A stretch of DNA of 64,000 bases from Chaenocephalus aceratus (taxonomy: Eukaryota; Chordata; Actinopteri; Perciformes; Channichthyidae): positions 248,001 through 312,000 of the forward strand of contig CM043798.1 in assembly GCA_023974075.1 (NCBI GenBank). The letters are read 5' to 3'. The translations under genes were made by a program, and so were the position numbers. Positions 1-54,648 of this stretch are shown piece after piece. The notes beneath the pieces are model-generated. The model saw nothing but the letters and a program-made list of their open reading frames with translations. It did not search any database and was not told the DNA's origin. How positions within the stretch are numbered: the stretch's first letter is position 1; each line of letters opens with the position of its first letter.

Positions 1-565
1 CGCTTCTGCCCATTCACTTTGAATGGGGTGACGTCACGATTCGCCGAACTGCATTGTGGGAGCAAAGCGTAGCTTCTCTCGAGGTGCTCGCTGCAAAAGT
101 AGAGCAATGTTCTACTTTTGCCGCCTCGACGGAGGCGTCAGCCAATCAAATCCCTCGTATGTAAATATGACAGTACAAGCAGTAGCCAATCAAACCGGGT
201 GTATGTTGGGAGAGCCAGACCGCAGTTTCCCATATGTCAACAAAAGGCGGAGAAAATGATCGTGGCGGTAGGGAACATACAGGGATACAAACCGGAGGAG
301 CCAGACATGGGGGGAGGTGGCAGAGACAGTGGGGGAAACTGGTAGGTTTTCGCCTGTTTGGGGAGTTTATATCCATTGTATTTCGTTTGAATGGACAGCT
401 AGCAAGCATAGACAGTATATTTAGCCAGCATGGATGTAGCATGAATGCTTTGCATGTCCGGGGCGGGACATTCATGTGGTTGGTTGTTGGTCGGGTTGCT
501 CGCGTTGACTCCCCAAGCTCAAGACACGCCCACCGCCAACGCACGCCGCCGTGTGTAGGGCTGTA
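1..565. mobile_element. Harbinger-type MITE, left end outside the window
   Basis: Opens with cccattcactttgaatggg and gacgtcac, shared with 27462-27778 and 49916-51552. It carries a central hairpin (gcaaaagtaga ... tctacttttgc, about 91-120), and a gatacaaaccggaggagcca segment that is part of the MADF-like remnant. The right end (about 540-565, caacgcacgccgccgtgt) resembles the terminus of the copy at 27778 but is degraded. Confidence 0.6.
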
Positions 566-1989
566 ACAGTCAAAGAGATGTCGATCAGCAAAATCGACAA
601 AGGGGGGCCAGAGATATGGAAAATCCACCCAAATGACCCCAGAAGTGTTTTTTGTTGCTAAATCTGTCTAAAAAGGTAATATTTCACTTGTTTTGCATCA
701 ATCTTGATACAGGGTACTTATTATATGTTGTACTTTGGATTCCTAAAACTTTTAGTCTACTAACCCATCATCCAATGGTAGTTTTCACTTTAAGTACAAC
801 ATATCTTTAGGACGGACACTATAATTTACAGTTTTTACCATGTTCAATATGAATTTTCTTTAAAATAAAAAACATCTATTGATTCTGACTTTTCTACATC
901 CAACTCACAGGTTTATCATACTTTGAGAAAAAAGATTATTAATTGAACCCTTTTAGAAGATATGGTCATTTGTTCTGCTGTCATTTTCGAGCCTGAGACC
1001 TGAAAAACAGGCTCAGGGCTAAACATGTGAAAGCTGACAAAAAAATCATGTTGCTTGGTCAAATCTAAATGTAACTTTTTACAAGGAAGGAACAGTCAAC
1101 TTCCCTGATGTCAGTATTATTTAGTCGTGTTTAATGGAATGTATATCAGTGTATTATAGTTGTTACTTTATCTATTTAAACCAGAAGATTTCTCGATTTA
1201 TATCAGTATCAGTATCAGCCAACACGATTTTACAATTTCTCCATTATTTTATTTGTTATTTCACACATGTGGGTCTTTATTATCTTTGTATAACCCAGGG
1301 GATGTGCATTCACGTGCACGTGTGCAAATCCACGTGCTCATGTATACAGCTGGTGTCAAAATATTCGATTGTCGTCAATAATATAGCAAACAGCTAAATA
1401 CAAACGAACACAGATTTATTTTAAAATCATTAAAACGCTCACGAGGGAAACATTCAGGAACACGTTGTTTTTATTATGACATCAGCCGTCAACTTTGTCC
1501 ATGGAGCTGATCCAGAGACTGCATATGAGTGTAAAGCTGTTCTCCCGTCAGAGCTGCCTGTGTGGGGTGCCATTGCGTAGATCGGTTCCTGGAAAATAAT
1601 GTTTCATCCTGCCACTGACCCGCCTCCGGCCAACAGCACTGACACAGAACCGGAAGCCCCCACTATGCCTTCACATTAAAGGAATAACATGTATCATTGT
1701 TGAGCGAAAGGATCTTTAATGGGGAGATTACAACACTCCTAACCTGAAACACTTAATTGAACAACACAATGTAATAACATGTGAGTATGTAGAGCCAAAA
1801 TGCAAATCCAATGTAGCCTATGTTTGGTTGGTAGCTGTGTGGAAGCTTTATTTTGAAATGTGCAGCTGGATGTGTATCTATGATAGCTAGCGTCACACTG
1901 AGGGGCTGTAGGAAGCACCCTGTAGAGAGCGACCAGCTCAACTGCTTTAAAGACGTCTAAAACATGGAGGGTTCTTCTAAGTAAGGGAT
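566..1989. other. Upstream AT-rich non-coding region
   Basis: No credible coding exon, RNA gene or recognisable transposon. Short open frames here lack any family resemblance. The cblb promoter may lie toward the 3' side, but no specific motif supports a position. Confidence 0.4.
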
Positions 1990-2106
1990 TACACGCTGGA
2001 TACTTTCTGCCTCTCTCCACTCTGGACCTCCGGACACTCCTTCAGTGTGTGTGCTGCATGTGGACCGAGGAGACCGGGATCCCAGCAGACATCCCCTGGT
2101 GGTTTA
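1990..2106 (+). other. Possible non-coding first exon (5' UTR) of cblb
   Basis: A consensus gtaagt donor lies at 2107-2112 after a GC-richer stretch, and mammalian CBLB has a non-coding first exon. The 5' limit is unknown and no promoter element is certain. This is inference from position; a spliced cDNA is needed to establish it. Confidence 0.22.
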
Positions 2107-2826
2107 GTAAGTTAGGACTTGTGTTTTTCCACGCTATTGATCCGTTTCTGTTAGTTCCTGTTTAAAACACTTACTGTAGGACCGTGAGTTGGATCGTTAA
2201 CGTTGGCTCGGTCACAGTAGGGGGGGGGGGGGTATACTACCTTAATAACCCTCTTTTACACCAGTCAACACAACAAGACCAGCAGACCAATCTGTTACAG
2301 TTTAAAATGGAATGAAACATATTGGTTTGATAATTACATGATCGTCAGTGGACACAAACGTTCCCGAGGGAAGACAATAGAAAGCATTTAGGAAGGGGAC
2401 ACTGTCTTGTCAAGGACCAGAAACACACGCACTAAAGTATGGAGGACACATCGTTTTCACATTTAAAAAAAGTTTTGGTTTCGTATACGCCGCTCGACTG
2501 TAGGTGAAAGAGAGTCTCCGTCTGAACAGTCCTACCAGCACATTCTATAACCAGGAACATCTGGAGAGAAACAGAAAGACCCCAGTGACGGCGCCGGGGC
2601 GGGGTCTCAGCACTGATGTTAATGGTGCCTGGGGGTTACTTTTGTTAACGCACTAAAACATATAAAGCTAGTTTCCTTTTATGTAAAAGTTGAAAAATTC
2701 TGTCTTAAAAACTATTGACAATAATACTCACAAAAGAGTGACTGGATAGGAACAACTGTATCTGATGTATACGTTGAAACAAGGGAACTGTCTCTTATCA
2801 TCATTGTTTGGCTCAGTGCTTAGGAC
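2107..2826 (+). other. Putative 5' UTR intron upstream of cblb ATG
   Basis: Contains a 12-base G run near 2220-2232 and nothing coding. It would be intron 0 if the donor at 2107 is real. Confidence 0.25.
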
Positions 2827-45545
<42,719 letters not shown>

Positions 45546-48510
45546 CCCCAAACAGCTGTGCCTGGGGACGGACTGACAGAAATGGGCTTTTTTATTCTGC
45601 TCGGCCTGACACTGTTGGAACTACAACACTCCGCAGAAACAGACTGAGGAGAGACATGCCTTTTGTTGCCAAACAGAGAGATCCCTCGAAACAAAGTGGC
45701 CTGAACCAAATCACAGTAGAACACAGATAATGAAAAAGGGAGATTAGACGGAAGCAGGCTGATGAGCCAGCGAGACTCTGGTTCAGAGGCTCCTGTTAGT
45801 CTCCAGGCTGGACTCTGGTTCAGAGGCTCCTGTTAGTCTCCAGGCTGGACTCTGGTTCAGAGGCTCCTGGTAGTCTCCGGGCTGGACTCTGGTTCAGAGG
45901 CTCCTGGTAGTCTCCGGGCTGGACTCTGGTTCAGAGGCTCCTGGTAGTCTCCGGGCTGGACTCTGGTTCAGAGGCTCCTGTTAGTCTCCAGGCTGGACTC
46001 TGGTTCAGAGGCTCCTATTAGTCTCCAGGCTGGACTCTGGTTCAGAGGCTCCTGGTAGTCTCCGGGCTGGACTCTGGTTCAGAGGCTCCTGTTAGTCTCC
46101 TCAGGCTCTGGACCTCTGGTTCAGAGGCTCCTATTAGTCTCCAGGCTGGACTCTGGTTCAGAGGCTTCCTGTTAGTCTCCAGGCTGGACTCTGGTTCAGA
46201 GGCTCCTGTTAGTCTCCAGGCTGGACTCTGGTTCAGAGGCTCCTGGTAGTCTCCAGGCTGGACTCTGGTTCAGAGGCTCCTGGTAGTCTCCAGGCTGGAC
46301 TCTGGTTCAGAGGCTCCTGGTAGTCTCCAGGCTGGACTCTGGTTCAGAGGCTCCTGTTAGTCTCCAGGCTGGACTCTGGTTCAGAGGCTCCTGGTAGTCT
46401 CCAGGCTGGACTCTGGTTCAGAGGCTCCTGTTAGTCTCCAGGCTGGACTCTGGTTCAGAGGCTCCTGTTAGTCTCCAGGCTGGACTCTGGTTCAGAGGCT
46501 CCTGGTAGTCTCCAGGCTGGACTCTGATTCAGAGGCTCCTGGTAGTCTCCAGGCTGGACTCTGGTTCAGAGGCTCCTGTTAGTCTCCGGGCTGGACTCTG
46601 GTTCAGAGGCTCCTGTTAGTCTCCGGGCTGGACTCTGGTTCAGAGGCTCCTGGTAGTCTCCGGGCTGGACTCTGGTTCAGAGGCTCCTGTTAGTCTCCGG
46701 GCTGGACTCTGGTTCAGAGGCTCCTGTTAGTCTCCGGGCTGGACTCTGGTTCAGAGGCTCCTGGTAGTCTCCAGGCTGGACTCTGGTTCAGAGGCTCCTG
46801 TTAGTCTCCGGGCTGGACTCTGGTTCAGAGGCTCCTGTTAGTCTCCGGGCTGGACTCTGGTTCAGAGGCTCCTGTTAGTCTCCAGGCTGGACTCTGGTTC
46901 AGAGGCTCCTGTTAGTCTCCAGGCTGGACTCTGTGCCTGGTTTAAGCCCTGGTCCTGCTGCTGCTCTTCCTATGACACCTTCCACCCTCTACATTTAGTT
47001 TGTGGGGCCTTTCAAAAGAACACCCCCCGCTCTGTTAAGCTTACAGCACGTGCAGTACATGCAGACAATTTCATTTATAACCAGTAGGGGGAGCCAGAGT
47101 TCACCGTTTCTCTCTCTCTCTTGTTCTCTCCTCTCTTCATGTCTGGGTCTGGCTGACTTGTAGTCCTTAAACCAGCTGGCGAGTCAGGAGCAGTTCTGTG
47201 GAGCTAGAGGTGGCCTTACTGATTCCCTGGATCCACCTAGATCTGCATCAAACTGTACAACAGCTAATAGAGCACTCGTGTTAGTTATTTGGACCAGAAG
47301 CCGGGGAAGAAGAAGGTTGGAAGGCCCAGTTGTGCTTTTATTCTGTTCCTAGACCAGGGGATTTCACTACTTCAGGGAGCCTATGAATGCATGGTTTCTG
47401 TCAGTGAGCTCCTCTCAGGCCCATTGCAAGTGATTAGAGGGTGGGAAATGTCTAATGCTTGCTTTTCTTTAAACTGCTCTGGGACAAAAGCTAAGACTAC
47501 TGTGCCTAGATTGTAGCTGAAGCATTTACATGAGAGGAGCGGACCGGATCAGCTCAAAGAGTCAGTCACACATCAGCCTGAACAGAGCAAACATTCCCTG
47601 CATCGCTCAGGCGTCTGATGCAGTTAAAGTCACTCGATATCTTCTGATGTGCTGTTGAAGTGTTCACCCAGTAGAGAGGAAGAGAATACTGCAGCGCACT
47701 CAGACGATATGCACCTTCACCGTGTAGTCAGTCCATGCCCTCTGGTCTCCCTAATGACTACAATATGCCTCACTAATGCATATATTGGATTTCTTCAAAT
47801 GTAAAACACATATTGTTTTCCCTTCCTGTTGAGATGTGAGATGTTGTCCATAAAGCTTCTCTGTTTACCCAGCTGTTCATTTCAGACCAAGAAAAGATAA
47901 CTCCCGTTTATAATTTGGAATGTTATGTTATTGTTTTGACCTTTGGTTGTGCTAACATTGTATTCACCAAATGAAATGTTGAGTTCTATGTATGTATTGT
48001 TACATACATGAGGACAATGCAGTGTTTTCTCTCATGTCATACAAATGGTCCCGTTTCTCTTTAGTTTGATGTGTTTTACGCAGGGTTGATGGGTTTCCAG
48101 ATCTCAGCACTTTGCAGGGTATGATGTTAAAATTGCTACATGTAGATTTTGAAATATGTTGACTGATGATGTCTTGACTCTTGGTAGTATTTGCTTACAC
48201 AGTATAACAGTGCTGACTCCCTCACTGAACAGCTAGATTGCAGCAAAGCTACTTGAACCACCTGATGTCCTGTCAGGGAAACATGGGGCCAACAGAAATA
48301 CTCACCAGAGGGGGGATGCATTCTGTGTCAGTAGGACACGGTTCTAACAGAGATATCCTCAGCAATGTGGATCAGAATGTAGTAACTCTACCACTGACAG
48401 GCATGATGCATCAGGCTGGGCTGTGTGTTTCTGAACAAACAAGAGCCCCCTCCTTACTGCGAGTTACGCAGGGAGGAGGCCCAATAAACACAGCGATGAT
48501 TAGTATTTAT
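45546..48510 (+). other. cblb: Probable cblb 3' UTR
   Basis: No further coding exon follows the TAG. The first AATAAA I find downstream is at 48483-48488, suggesting a 3' UTR of up to about 3 kb that contains the 37-bp minisatellite (45774-46933). An earlier non-canonical polyadenylation site is possible. Confidence 0.35.
45774..46933. repeat. 37-bp minisatellite, about 31 copies
   Basis: Tandem unit of 37 bases with the core ggttcagaggctcctgttag followed by a tctcc(a/g)ggctggactct segment. Units begin 37 bases apart (for example 45781 and 45818). Variants alternate gttag/ggtag/attag and cagg/cggg. One unit near 46095-46140 carries an insertion and one near 46163 an extra base. It starts 229 bases after the cblb stop codon. 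Confidence 0.97.
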
Positions 48511-48829
48511 TCATTTCCACCCCTCATTTTTCTTCAGCTGTCAAATTAACTTGAGATGATGTTTTGTAGTTTCTCTAAAATGATAACTGAACTCAGTCTC
48601 CTGGGAGAGGCGCAGTGTTTCTGCTCAAAGATTTCAAATATGGCTGCCGACATTGAAATTAAAGGCCCAGGTCCAGTGGTACTGCTCACTGACTGCTTTA
48701 CATCACATCTGTCCTGATGTGAGAATGTGAAACCAAACCTGAGTCCACAATCTTCACAGGTGTCTCATGATCTTAAGCCGGATTTTAAACGTTATGTGAG
48801 TTGATAAGTGTGTTACCTTCAGTGGCATT
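46934..48829 (+). other. 3' UTR remainder and downstream region
   Basis: Single-copy-looking sequence. AATAAA at 48483-48488. No ORF with family resemblance. Confidence 0.4.
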
Positions 48830-49534
48830 TTTATATGTACAAAAGTGGTGGGGCACAAAACACGTAGATGTCTATATATAAGCTTCTGCAGTGAGGTTCA
48901 TGGCTGGTGAGGGTCTGGCTCTTCAGGTTTAAAAATGTTATATTTTGACCTAAATCAAAATATAATATTATTTTCAAAAGCCTCTTTAGTCTGATGCTTC
49001 AATTAATTTTAAACAGACAGTTCAACAGAAGGATACCCAAAAAATGTAATTGTATCATTTAAATATTGAATTGTTCTCTCTTAGTAAGATCCCATTTTCA
49101 ATACAATTGCAGTCTTACCTTGACTTGAAGATGAAGTCCATTTGCCTATCCTTCTGGACAAAAATCTCTATCACTTTTTTGTAAAGGTCCTCCTTATCTT
49201 CTTGTAGTTTCAAAAGTCTATCATAAATCTAATCGATAGATTTATGATTGGAAAATGATAAAAGTAGGGTAGACATGTGGATATTAACCTGCTGAACAAA
49301 ACGTGCATTTATCTAACAGCTACGTTTCCCTCAGATCTTATTTTGAGCTATTTTCTAAAATCCTATGGAGAAATCTCATTGCTTTTTTGTGGAGGGAAGC
49401 CATGCGCAGCTTACGTCTTCGCTTAGGTCTCTCGTCTCCTCTTCACACACCACACTTTTCACGGCACACATACTTACAGCCAATCAGCTCTGAATGATGT
49501 GAGATGACGTGTGGTGGGGATGGCAGCTCAATGC
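48830..49534. mobile_element. hAT element, left part, truncated
   Basis: Same family as 41888-42839, starting cagtggcatttttatatg. Identity stops at about 49531 (gatggcagctcaatgc). The expected right portion appears at 57945-58275, so the copy may have been split by later insertions. Confidence 0.8.
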
Positions 49535-49912
49535 ATGGGAGCCTGCCATGGATGTATAATAAGAACTGGATACAGCGTGGGAGGCGGGGCCTCATTCATT
49601 CCTATGAGAGCTGCTCATTGGCGCATGGATGACAAAATGGCCCAACTTTTGAGAGAGCGAAACGTCACAGATTACCCAGCATGCCTGAGAAGTACCCGTA
49701 TGTGCGCTCATAGAGCATGCGCAACTTTAACCACGCCCACCAAAAGGCTCGTTCACATCAAGCACGAAAAATAAACGGGGTGCTCTCTTTTCCTCTCCCT
49801 CTCCTGACAGCCCGTCAGTCTTGTGCAGCTCGCTGAACCTGTAATAAGTGACCCGACAGTAAAGATAGTATACTAGTAGCTAGTTCCAGAGTAAGTGTGT
49901 TAGGTCTAACTC
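49535..49912. repeat. Dispersed repeat fragment
   Basis: gtataataagaactggatac and tttccagag-type phrases recall the repeat at 20062 and the end of the hAT copy at 13559 (ttccagaggtagatac / gttccagagtaagtgtgtta). It looks like composite debris. Confidence 0.4.
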
Positions 49913-49915
49913 TTA

Positions 49916-50186
49916 CGGCCCGTCCACACTACAGCTTCGACAGCTTCAAAAACGGTTTCCAACGCGTCTGCCCATTCACTTTGAATGGGGTGACGTCACA
50001 TTGCCTCGCTTTTCGCCGAACTGAATTGTGGGTAGCATAGCGGAAACTAACTATCGCCGTAGCAAATCACCCGGTTTTGTATGACCAGACCCTCTTCACC
50101 TACCGGGATACAAACCGGAAGAACCAGGCATGGAGGGAGGTGGCAGAGACCGTGGGTGAAACTGGTAGGTTTTCGCCTGTTTGGGG

Positions 50187-50235
<49 letters not shown>

Positions 50236-50386
50236 CTCGCATAAAATCCTCGGGGTTTTTTGCTTTGTATGTCGGGGGCGGGAGATTCATGTGATTGGTT
50301 GTTGGTTGCATTGCTCGAATAAAATCCCCAAGCTTCAGACACGCCCAGCTCCAAGCTTTTTTTGAAGCTGTAGTGTGGACGCTCCG
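49916..50386 (+). mobile_element. Harbinger-type MITE, chain copy 1
   Basis: Bounded by TTA at 49913-49915 and 50387-50389; ends cggcccgtccacac and gtgtggacgctccg. Carries on the + strand a MADF/Myb-like remnant (LTIAVANHPVLYDQTLFTYR wording, 50045-50165) and a TA microsatellite (50192-50232). Confidence 0.85.
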
Positions 50387-50389
50387 TTA

Positions 50390-50952
50390 TGGCCCGTCTA
50401 CACTACAGGCATAAAAAAATCTTGAAGCTGGGCGTGTCTGAGGCTTGCCGATTTCTCTCGCCCAAGGCGACCAACAACCAATCAGGAATCTCCCGCCCGC
50501 CCCCGGCATACAAAGCAATGGCAATGTTAAAACGAAGTAAGCTGGATATAAACTCCCCAAACAGGCGAAAACCTACCAGTTTCACCCACTGTCTCTGCCA
50601 CCTCCCTCCATGCCTGGTTCCTCCGGTTTGTATCCCAGTAGGTGAAGAGGGTCTGGTCATACAAAACCGGGTGATTTGCTACAGCGATAATTAGTTTCTC
50701 CTCCAACTTTTTTTGAAATATAGAAATGAACGGCGGGATATCTCTCCCAGCTTAGACACGGTTTGATTGGCTACGGCTTGAGCTGTCAGATTTTCCGAAA
50801 CGGGATTTGATTGGCTGGCGCCGGAGACGGCGGAGACGGACCGTTCTGCTACCCACAATTCAGTTCGGCGAAAAAGCGAGGCAACGTGACGTCACCCCAT
50901 TCAAAGTGAATGGGCAGATTGGAGTTGTCGACGCTGTAGTGTGGACGGGCCA
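50390..50952 (-). mobile_element. Harbinger-type MITE, chain copy 2
   Basis: Bounded by the same TTA (50387-50389) and by TTA 50953-50955. Opposite orientation to copy 1. Ends tggcccgtctacac and gtgtggacgggcca. It includes gacgtcaccccattcaaagt. Confidence 0.87.
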
Positions 50953-51395
50953 TTACGGAGCGTCCACACTACAGCTTCAAAAAAAGCGTGGAGCTGGGCG
51001 TGTCTGTAGCTTGGGGGTTTTATTCAAGCAACACGACCAACAACCAATCACATGAATCTCCCGCCCCCGACATACAAAGCAAAAAACCCCGGGGATTTTA
51101 TGGGAGCAATATATATATAAACTCCCCAAACAGGCGAAAACCTACCAGTTTCACCCACTGTCTCTGCCACCTCCCTCCATGCCTGGTTCCTCCGGTTTGT
51201 ATCCCGGTAGGTGAAGAGGGTCTGGTCATACAAAACCGGGTGATTTGCTACAGCGATAATTAGTTTCTACTCCAACTTTTTTTGAAATATAGAAATGAAC
51301 GGCGGGATATCTCTCCCAGTTTAGACGCGGTTTGATTGGCTACGGCTTGAGCTGTCAGATTTCCGAAACGGGATTTGATTGGCTGGCGCTGGCTA

Positions 51396-51458
51396 CTCCA
51401 GCGTCTCCGGCGTCAGAAGTTGAACATTGTTCAACTTCTGACGCCGGAGACGCTGGAG
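51396..51458. repeat. Perfect 30-bp hairpin, 3-base loop
   Basis: Arms 51396-51425 and 51429-51458 are exact complements (core cgtctccggcgtcagaagtt). Inside MITE copy 3. Confidence 0.95.
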
Positions 51459-51552
51459 ACGGCGGAGACGGACCGCTCTGCTACTCACAATTCAGTTCGG
51501 CGAAAAAGCGAGGCAACGTGACGTCACCCCATTCAAAGTGAATGGGCAGATT

Positions 51553-53174
51553 CAGGGGCGGACTGGCCATTGGGAATACCGGGAGTTTCCCCGGTGGGCC
51601 GGTGCTGTGTGTGGGCCGGAGGACCCAAAAAAATAAAGTTTAGAAAAAAAATCCTACCGGCCCACATTTGTAAGTGTTCCGGCCACTCCCTTTTTTTTGT
51701 TGTTGCTTACCTAAAACCTACCGGCCCACATTTGTAAGTGTTCCGGACCAGCCCAGCCCAGTGGGGTGTGGCCAGGGTTGGGTTGTAACGGAATACATGT
51801 AACGGCGTTACGTAATCAGAATACAAAAATCAAGTAACTGTATTCAGCTTGCGTTACATTTGAAAAACTAGTAATCTGATTACAGTTACTTTCGTAAACC
51901 TGAAGTGAATACATTTTGGATTACTTATTGGAATTATTGGTGAAAAGATTTCCTCACAACATTTAATATTCATTACTAAAGGTACAGCCGAATCATCACA
52001 GCGCACAAAACTGCGTAGATGGACCAAAAAGGGGAGCGTTTGAAAAAAAAGTGCGGGTCAGCTCAGTGAAACAATAACAACGTAACATGGAGGAACCAAA
52101 GTCTGCGTTTAAATCGTGTGTGTTTGTGTGTAGAGCTGTGTGTGGTTAAAACACATCAGCCACACCGCTCTTTAGCCTTTCTAATGATTCTGAAGGTAAA
52201 CACAGTGAAGGCGGTGCGTGAAAGGCACTGCACGCTCCTCTTCTCAGAGGCTGAGTTAACCCTCCCGCTGCCTCCTGGTGCTGCAGAGATTTTATGAAGT
52301 GAAGAAGGTTTTCCTTCTATAAAACAGCTGCGGGCAGCAGATACTGTGAGAGTCACAGACATGAATACATAGATCAAGGCAGACTGGTGCACACACTCTC
52401 CTGTTTTGCCAATCCGGTGCTTAAACAAATATAGCTCTACACCCCTGGCCGAAATGTCCTTAAAATGAAGTCCGAGTTCGACATTTTAATTGCCAACACT
52501 GGCAGGACAGAAGGCGACACGCCCTTTCTAAGCCATGTCCTCACATCCCAAGCTGCATGTCCGGTGCCTTGCTCAAGGGCACCACGGCAGGGCAGGAGGT
52601 GAACTGGGACCTCTCCAAGTAGAAGTCCACACCCCAAATAGGTCTGGTCGGGGACTTGAACCGGCGACCCTACGGCTCACAGTCCAAGCCCCTACTGACT
52701 GCCATAGATTTAGTTCCTAATTTTGCTCTTTAAGTGCACCAGATTGATGCATTTAACTTAAACATTTAAAAAAAATCTTCCCGGGTGAACGTGCCCCCGG
52801 ACCCCCCTAGAGGAGGTGAGGTCCACCAGATGCCCACACCACCTGTTAAATTGTCTCATCCACATTGAGGATGCTTCCTACGTCCATGTTTTATTCCATG
52901 TGTCAAGTCAGGCAAATTGGGTCAAAATGTTATTGCATCAATGATCTGTTAACATTAATATCACTAAATATATGCCGTAACTATTTTGCTCTACGCAACT
53001 CAAGGGCTCAGGTAATGTGATTACTATATGAATAATGGTCCAAAATAACATTAAATGCATAGGGTTTTTTGTTAAGTAACATACTTTCGTCGCCGGCCGG
53101 CCGATAGCAGCGCATTAAGTGGGCCTGTCTGTCACTTAATCCCCGGGCCACTTTTTCCCCCCAGTCCGCCCCTG
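51553..53174. mobile_element. Non-autonomous hAT element, 1622 bp
   Basis: Ends caggggcggactggccat and the mirrored cagtccgcccctg. Perfect 8-bp duplication ggcagatt (51545-51552, 53175-53182). It contains older debris: a taacggaatacatgtaacgg repeat at 51785 (echoed at 57480-57545) and a SINE-like piece. Confidence 0.93.
52515..52700 (-). mobile_element. tRNA-derived SINE fragment
   Basis: The - strand gives a B-box-like ggttcaagtcc, an A-box-like taggggcttgga upstream, and the downstream phrase cccttgagcaaggcaccgg common in fish SINEs. No 3' tail identified. Confidence 0.55.
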
Positions 53175-53275
53175 GGCAGATTGGAGTTGGAGTTGTCGAA
53201 TTTTGCTCCACTCAACGGTCCGCGGCGGAGCTGTGATAATGCAGAGCTGCGTGTTCTCTGTCAGCCAGTGGCGGC

Positions 53276-54640
53276 TGGTGGAAAATATTTTTGGTGGGGC
53301 TATTGATAGAGTGAGTAAAAAAGATTTTTTGGGGAGAAATGACCCCTTAAATTAGGACTTCTGGTGATGTAATGGCGCGTTTCCAGTGCAGCGTGGAGCT
53401 CGCTTTAATACTGCGTTCAGACCGGACGCGATGCGAATATTCGCTTCGCTCTAAACGCTCCTATCGCATCGCTCTAGTCGCTCGAGTTTCACCGCAGCTG
53501 CCAAGCTGTGTTTACTCGCATCATTCAAACAAGACGCGCTGGCTCGGGAGCTACAACTACAACAACATGAACATATTTTACCGTGATTAAATTGTAATAC
53601 ACGTTTCTAAATGATGCGGACGTAACAACATACTGATACCGGTTAGTAAAAACCATGAATTAATGCTTTGACAAGTCTGCAGACAGACGGCAGGCGAAAA
53701 ACCTTTTAGAATGCTTGTTTCCTGAATGGAGCTTGGCTAAGCTAACGCTATATATGCTCCGACCGTCCACACTCACAACAACGGCCTACAGACATAAATA
53801 AACCAGCGACTGTATTCTCCATGACACAGACAGTCTGTGGTTTGTACTTGTTTAACTTTTGTCTAGTTTCTGAACAGATCGTATCTGTCCCCGGCTGTTT
53901 GAAGAGCAAGCATGTGAAACAAAAGACAGCATTTACCTGTTTGCATCCAGCTAGCCATGTGAGAAGCCTTGTTGATACGTTTGGTCTTTTTCACGAGCTT
54001 GCTGTGATATATACAAATCGGGTTGGTCCGGTCCAAGGTCTTTAAGTATCAATTTATCTCCCAAACTTCTCCTTTCAAAAGGATTGGAGAGTAGCTCTTG
54101 GGCGGACCGAGGTTCCGGCGACTCCACCTGCACACCATTCTCATCCAAATACTGCGTCACCTTGGTCACTCACGAGTCTAAAAAACAACTCATCAACGCA
54201 CGTAAGCAACATGGGCGCCAACGTGAGCGCCCATGTGACCAAAATATTTGACGGCGCTGATTGGCTGAAATTATGTTTCGGCGGCACAGTTTACTGTTGA
54301 GACTTTTGCAACCTGCTGGTTGCTGCTGTTTCGCTCGGGGGCTCTGCCCGGTAATGATAAACTAATGCCATGGGCAAGGCCAGGCAGGAAACAGGTGACT
54401 TATCAGTAACTTTAGACATCGTAACACAATTTTAAACGAGATTGTATTGTAGATGATACATTTTTGTGATACCAATTGTATGATATTTACCTTGTTCATT
54501 AAAAATTAAAATATAAAATATATTTTTTTTTTAAATATTTTTTTTTTAAATATTTTTTTTTTTATTTAATATGTATTTTTATTTTTTATTTTGTATCTGG
54601 CAAGAGGTGGGGCGGCGCCCCTATGGGCCGGCCGCCACTG
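53276..54640. mobile_element. Non-autonomous hAT element, 1365 bp
   Basis: Ends cagtggcggctggtgg and ggccggccgccactg. Perfect 8-bp duplication ctgtcagc (53268-53275, 54641-54648). It holds a nested ggcgcgtttcc/gcgttcagaccggacgcg fragment and, at its right, AT-rich T runs. Confidence 0.93.
53951..54169 (-). pseudogene. Transposase N-terminal fragment inside the hAT element
   Basis: 72 codons: VESPEPRSAQELLSNPFERR then LILKDLGPDQPDLYISQQAR. The wording resembles the region just before the TTF-type zinc finger in hAT transposases. Truncated; family assignment moderate. Confidence 0.5.
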
Positions 54641-54648
54641 CTGTCAGC

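Larger units (their letters stand above)
50956..53200 (-). mobile_element. Harbinger-type MITE, chain copy 3, split by a hAT element
   Basis: Begins right after the TTA shared with copy 2. It continues to 51552, is interrupted by the hAT element 51553-53174, and resumes at 53175-53200 (ggcagattggagttg). Its right terminus is missing. On the - strand 51233-51110 reads MYDQTLFTYRDTNRRNQAWR and EVAETVGETG, the MADF-like DNA-binding domain of Harbinger accessory proteins. Confidence 0.82.

Noticed and set aside
146..628. 160-codon - strand frame at the window start
   Set aside because: It lies across a Harbinger-type MITE and has no protein resemblance beyond the repeat itself.
45774..46933. CRISPR-like array
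   Set aside because: Units are contiguous 37-bp repeats without unique spacers, in a vertebrate 3' UTR; it is a minisatellite.
52515..52700. Functional tRNA gene
   Set aside because: Only box-like motifs are visible, without a full cloverleaf; it lies inside a hAT element and fits a SINE.
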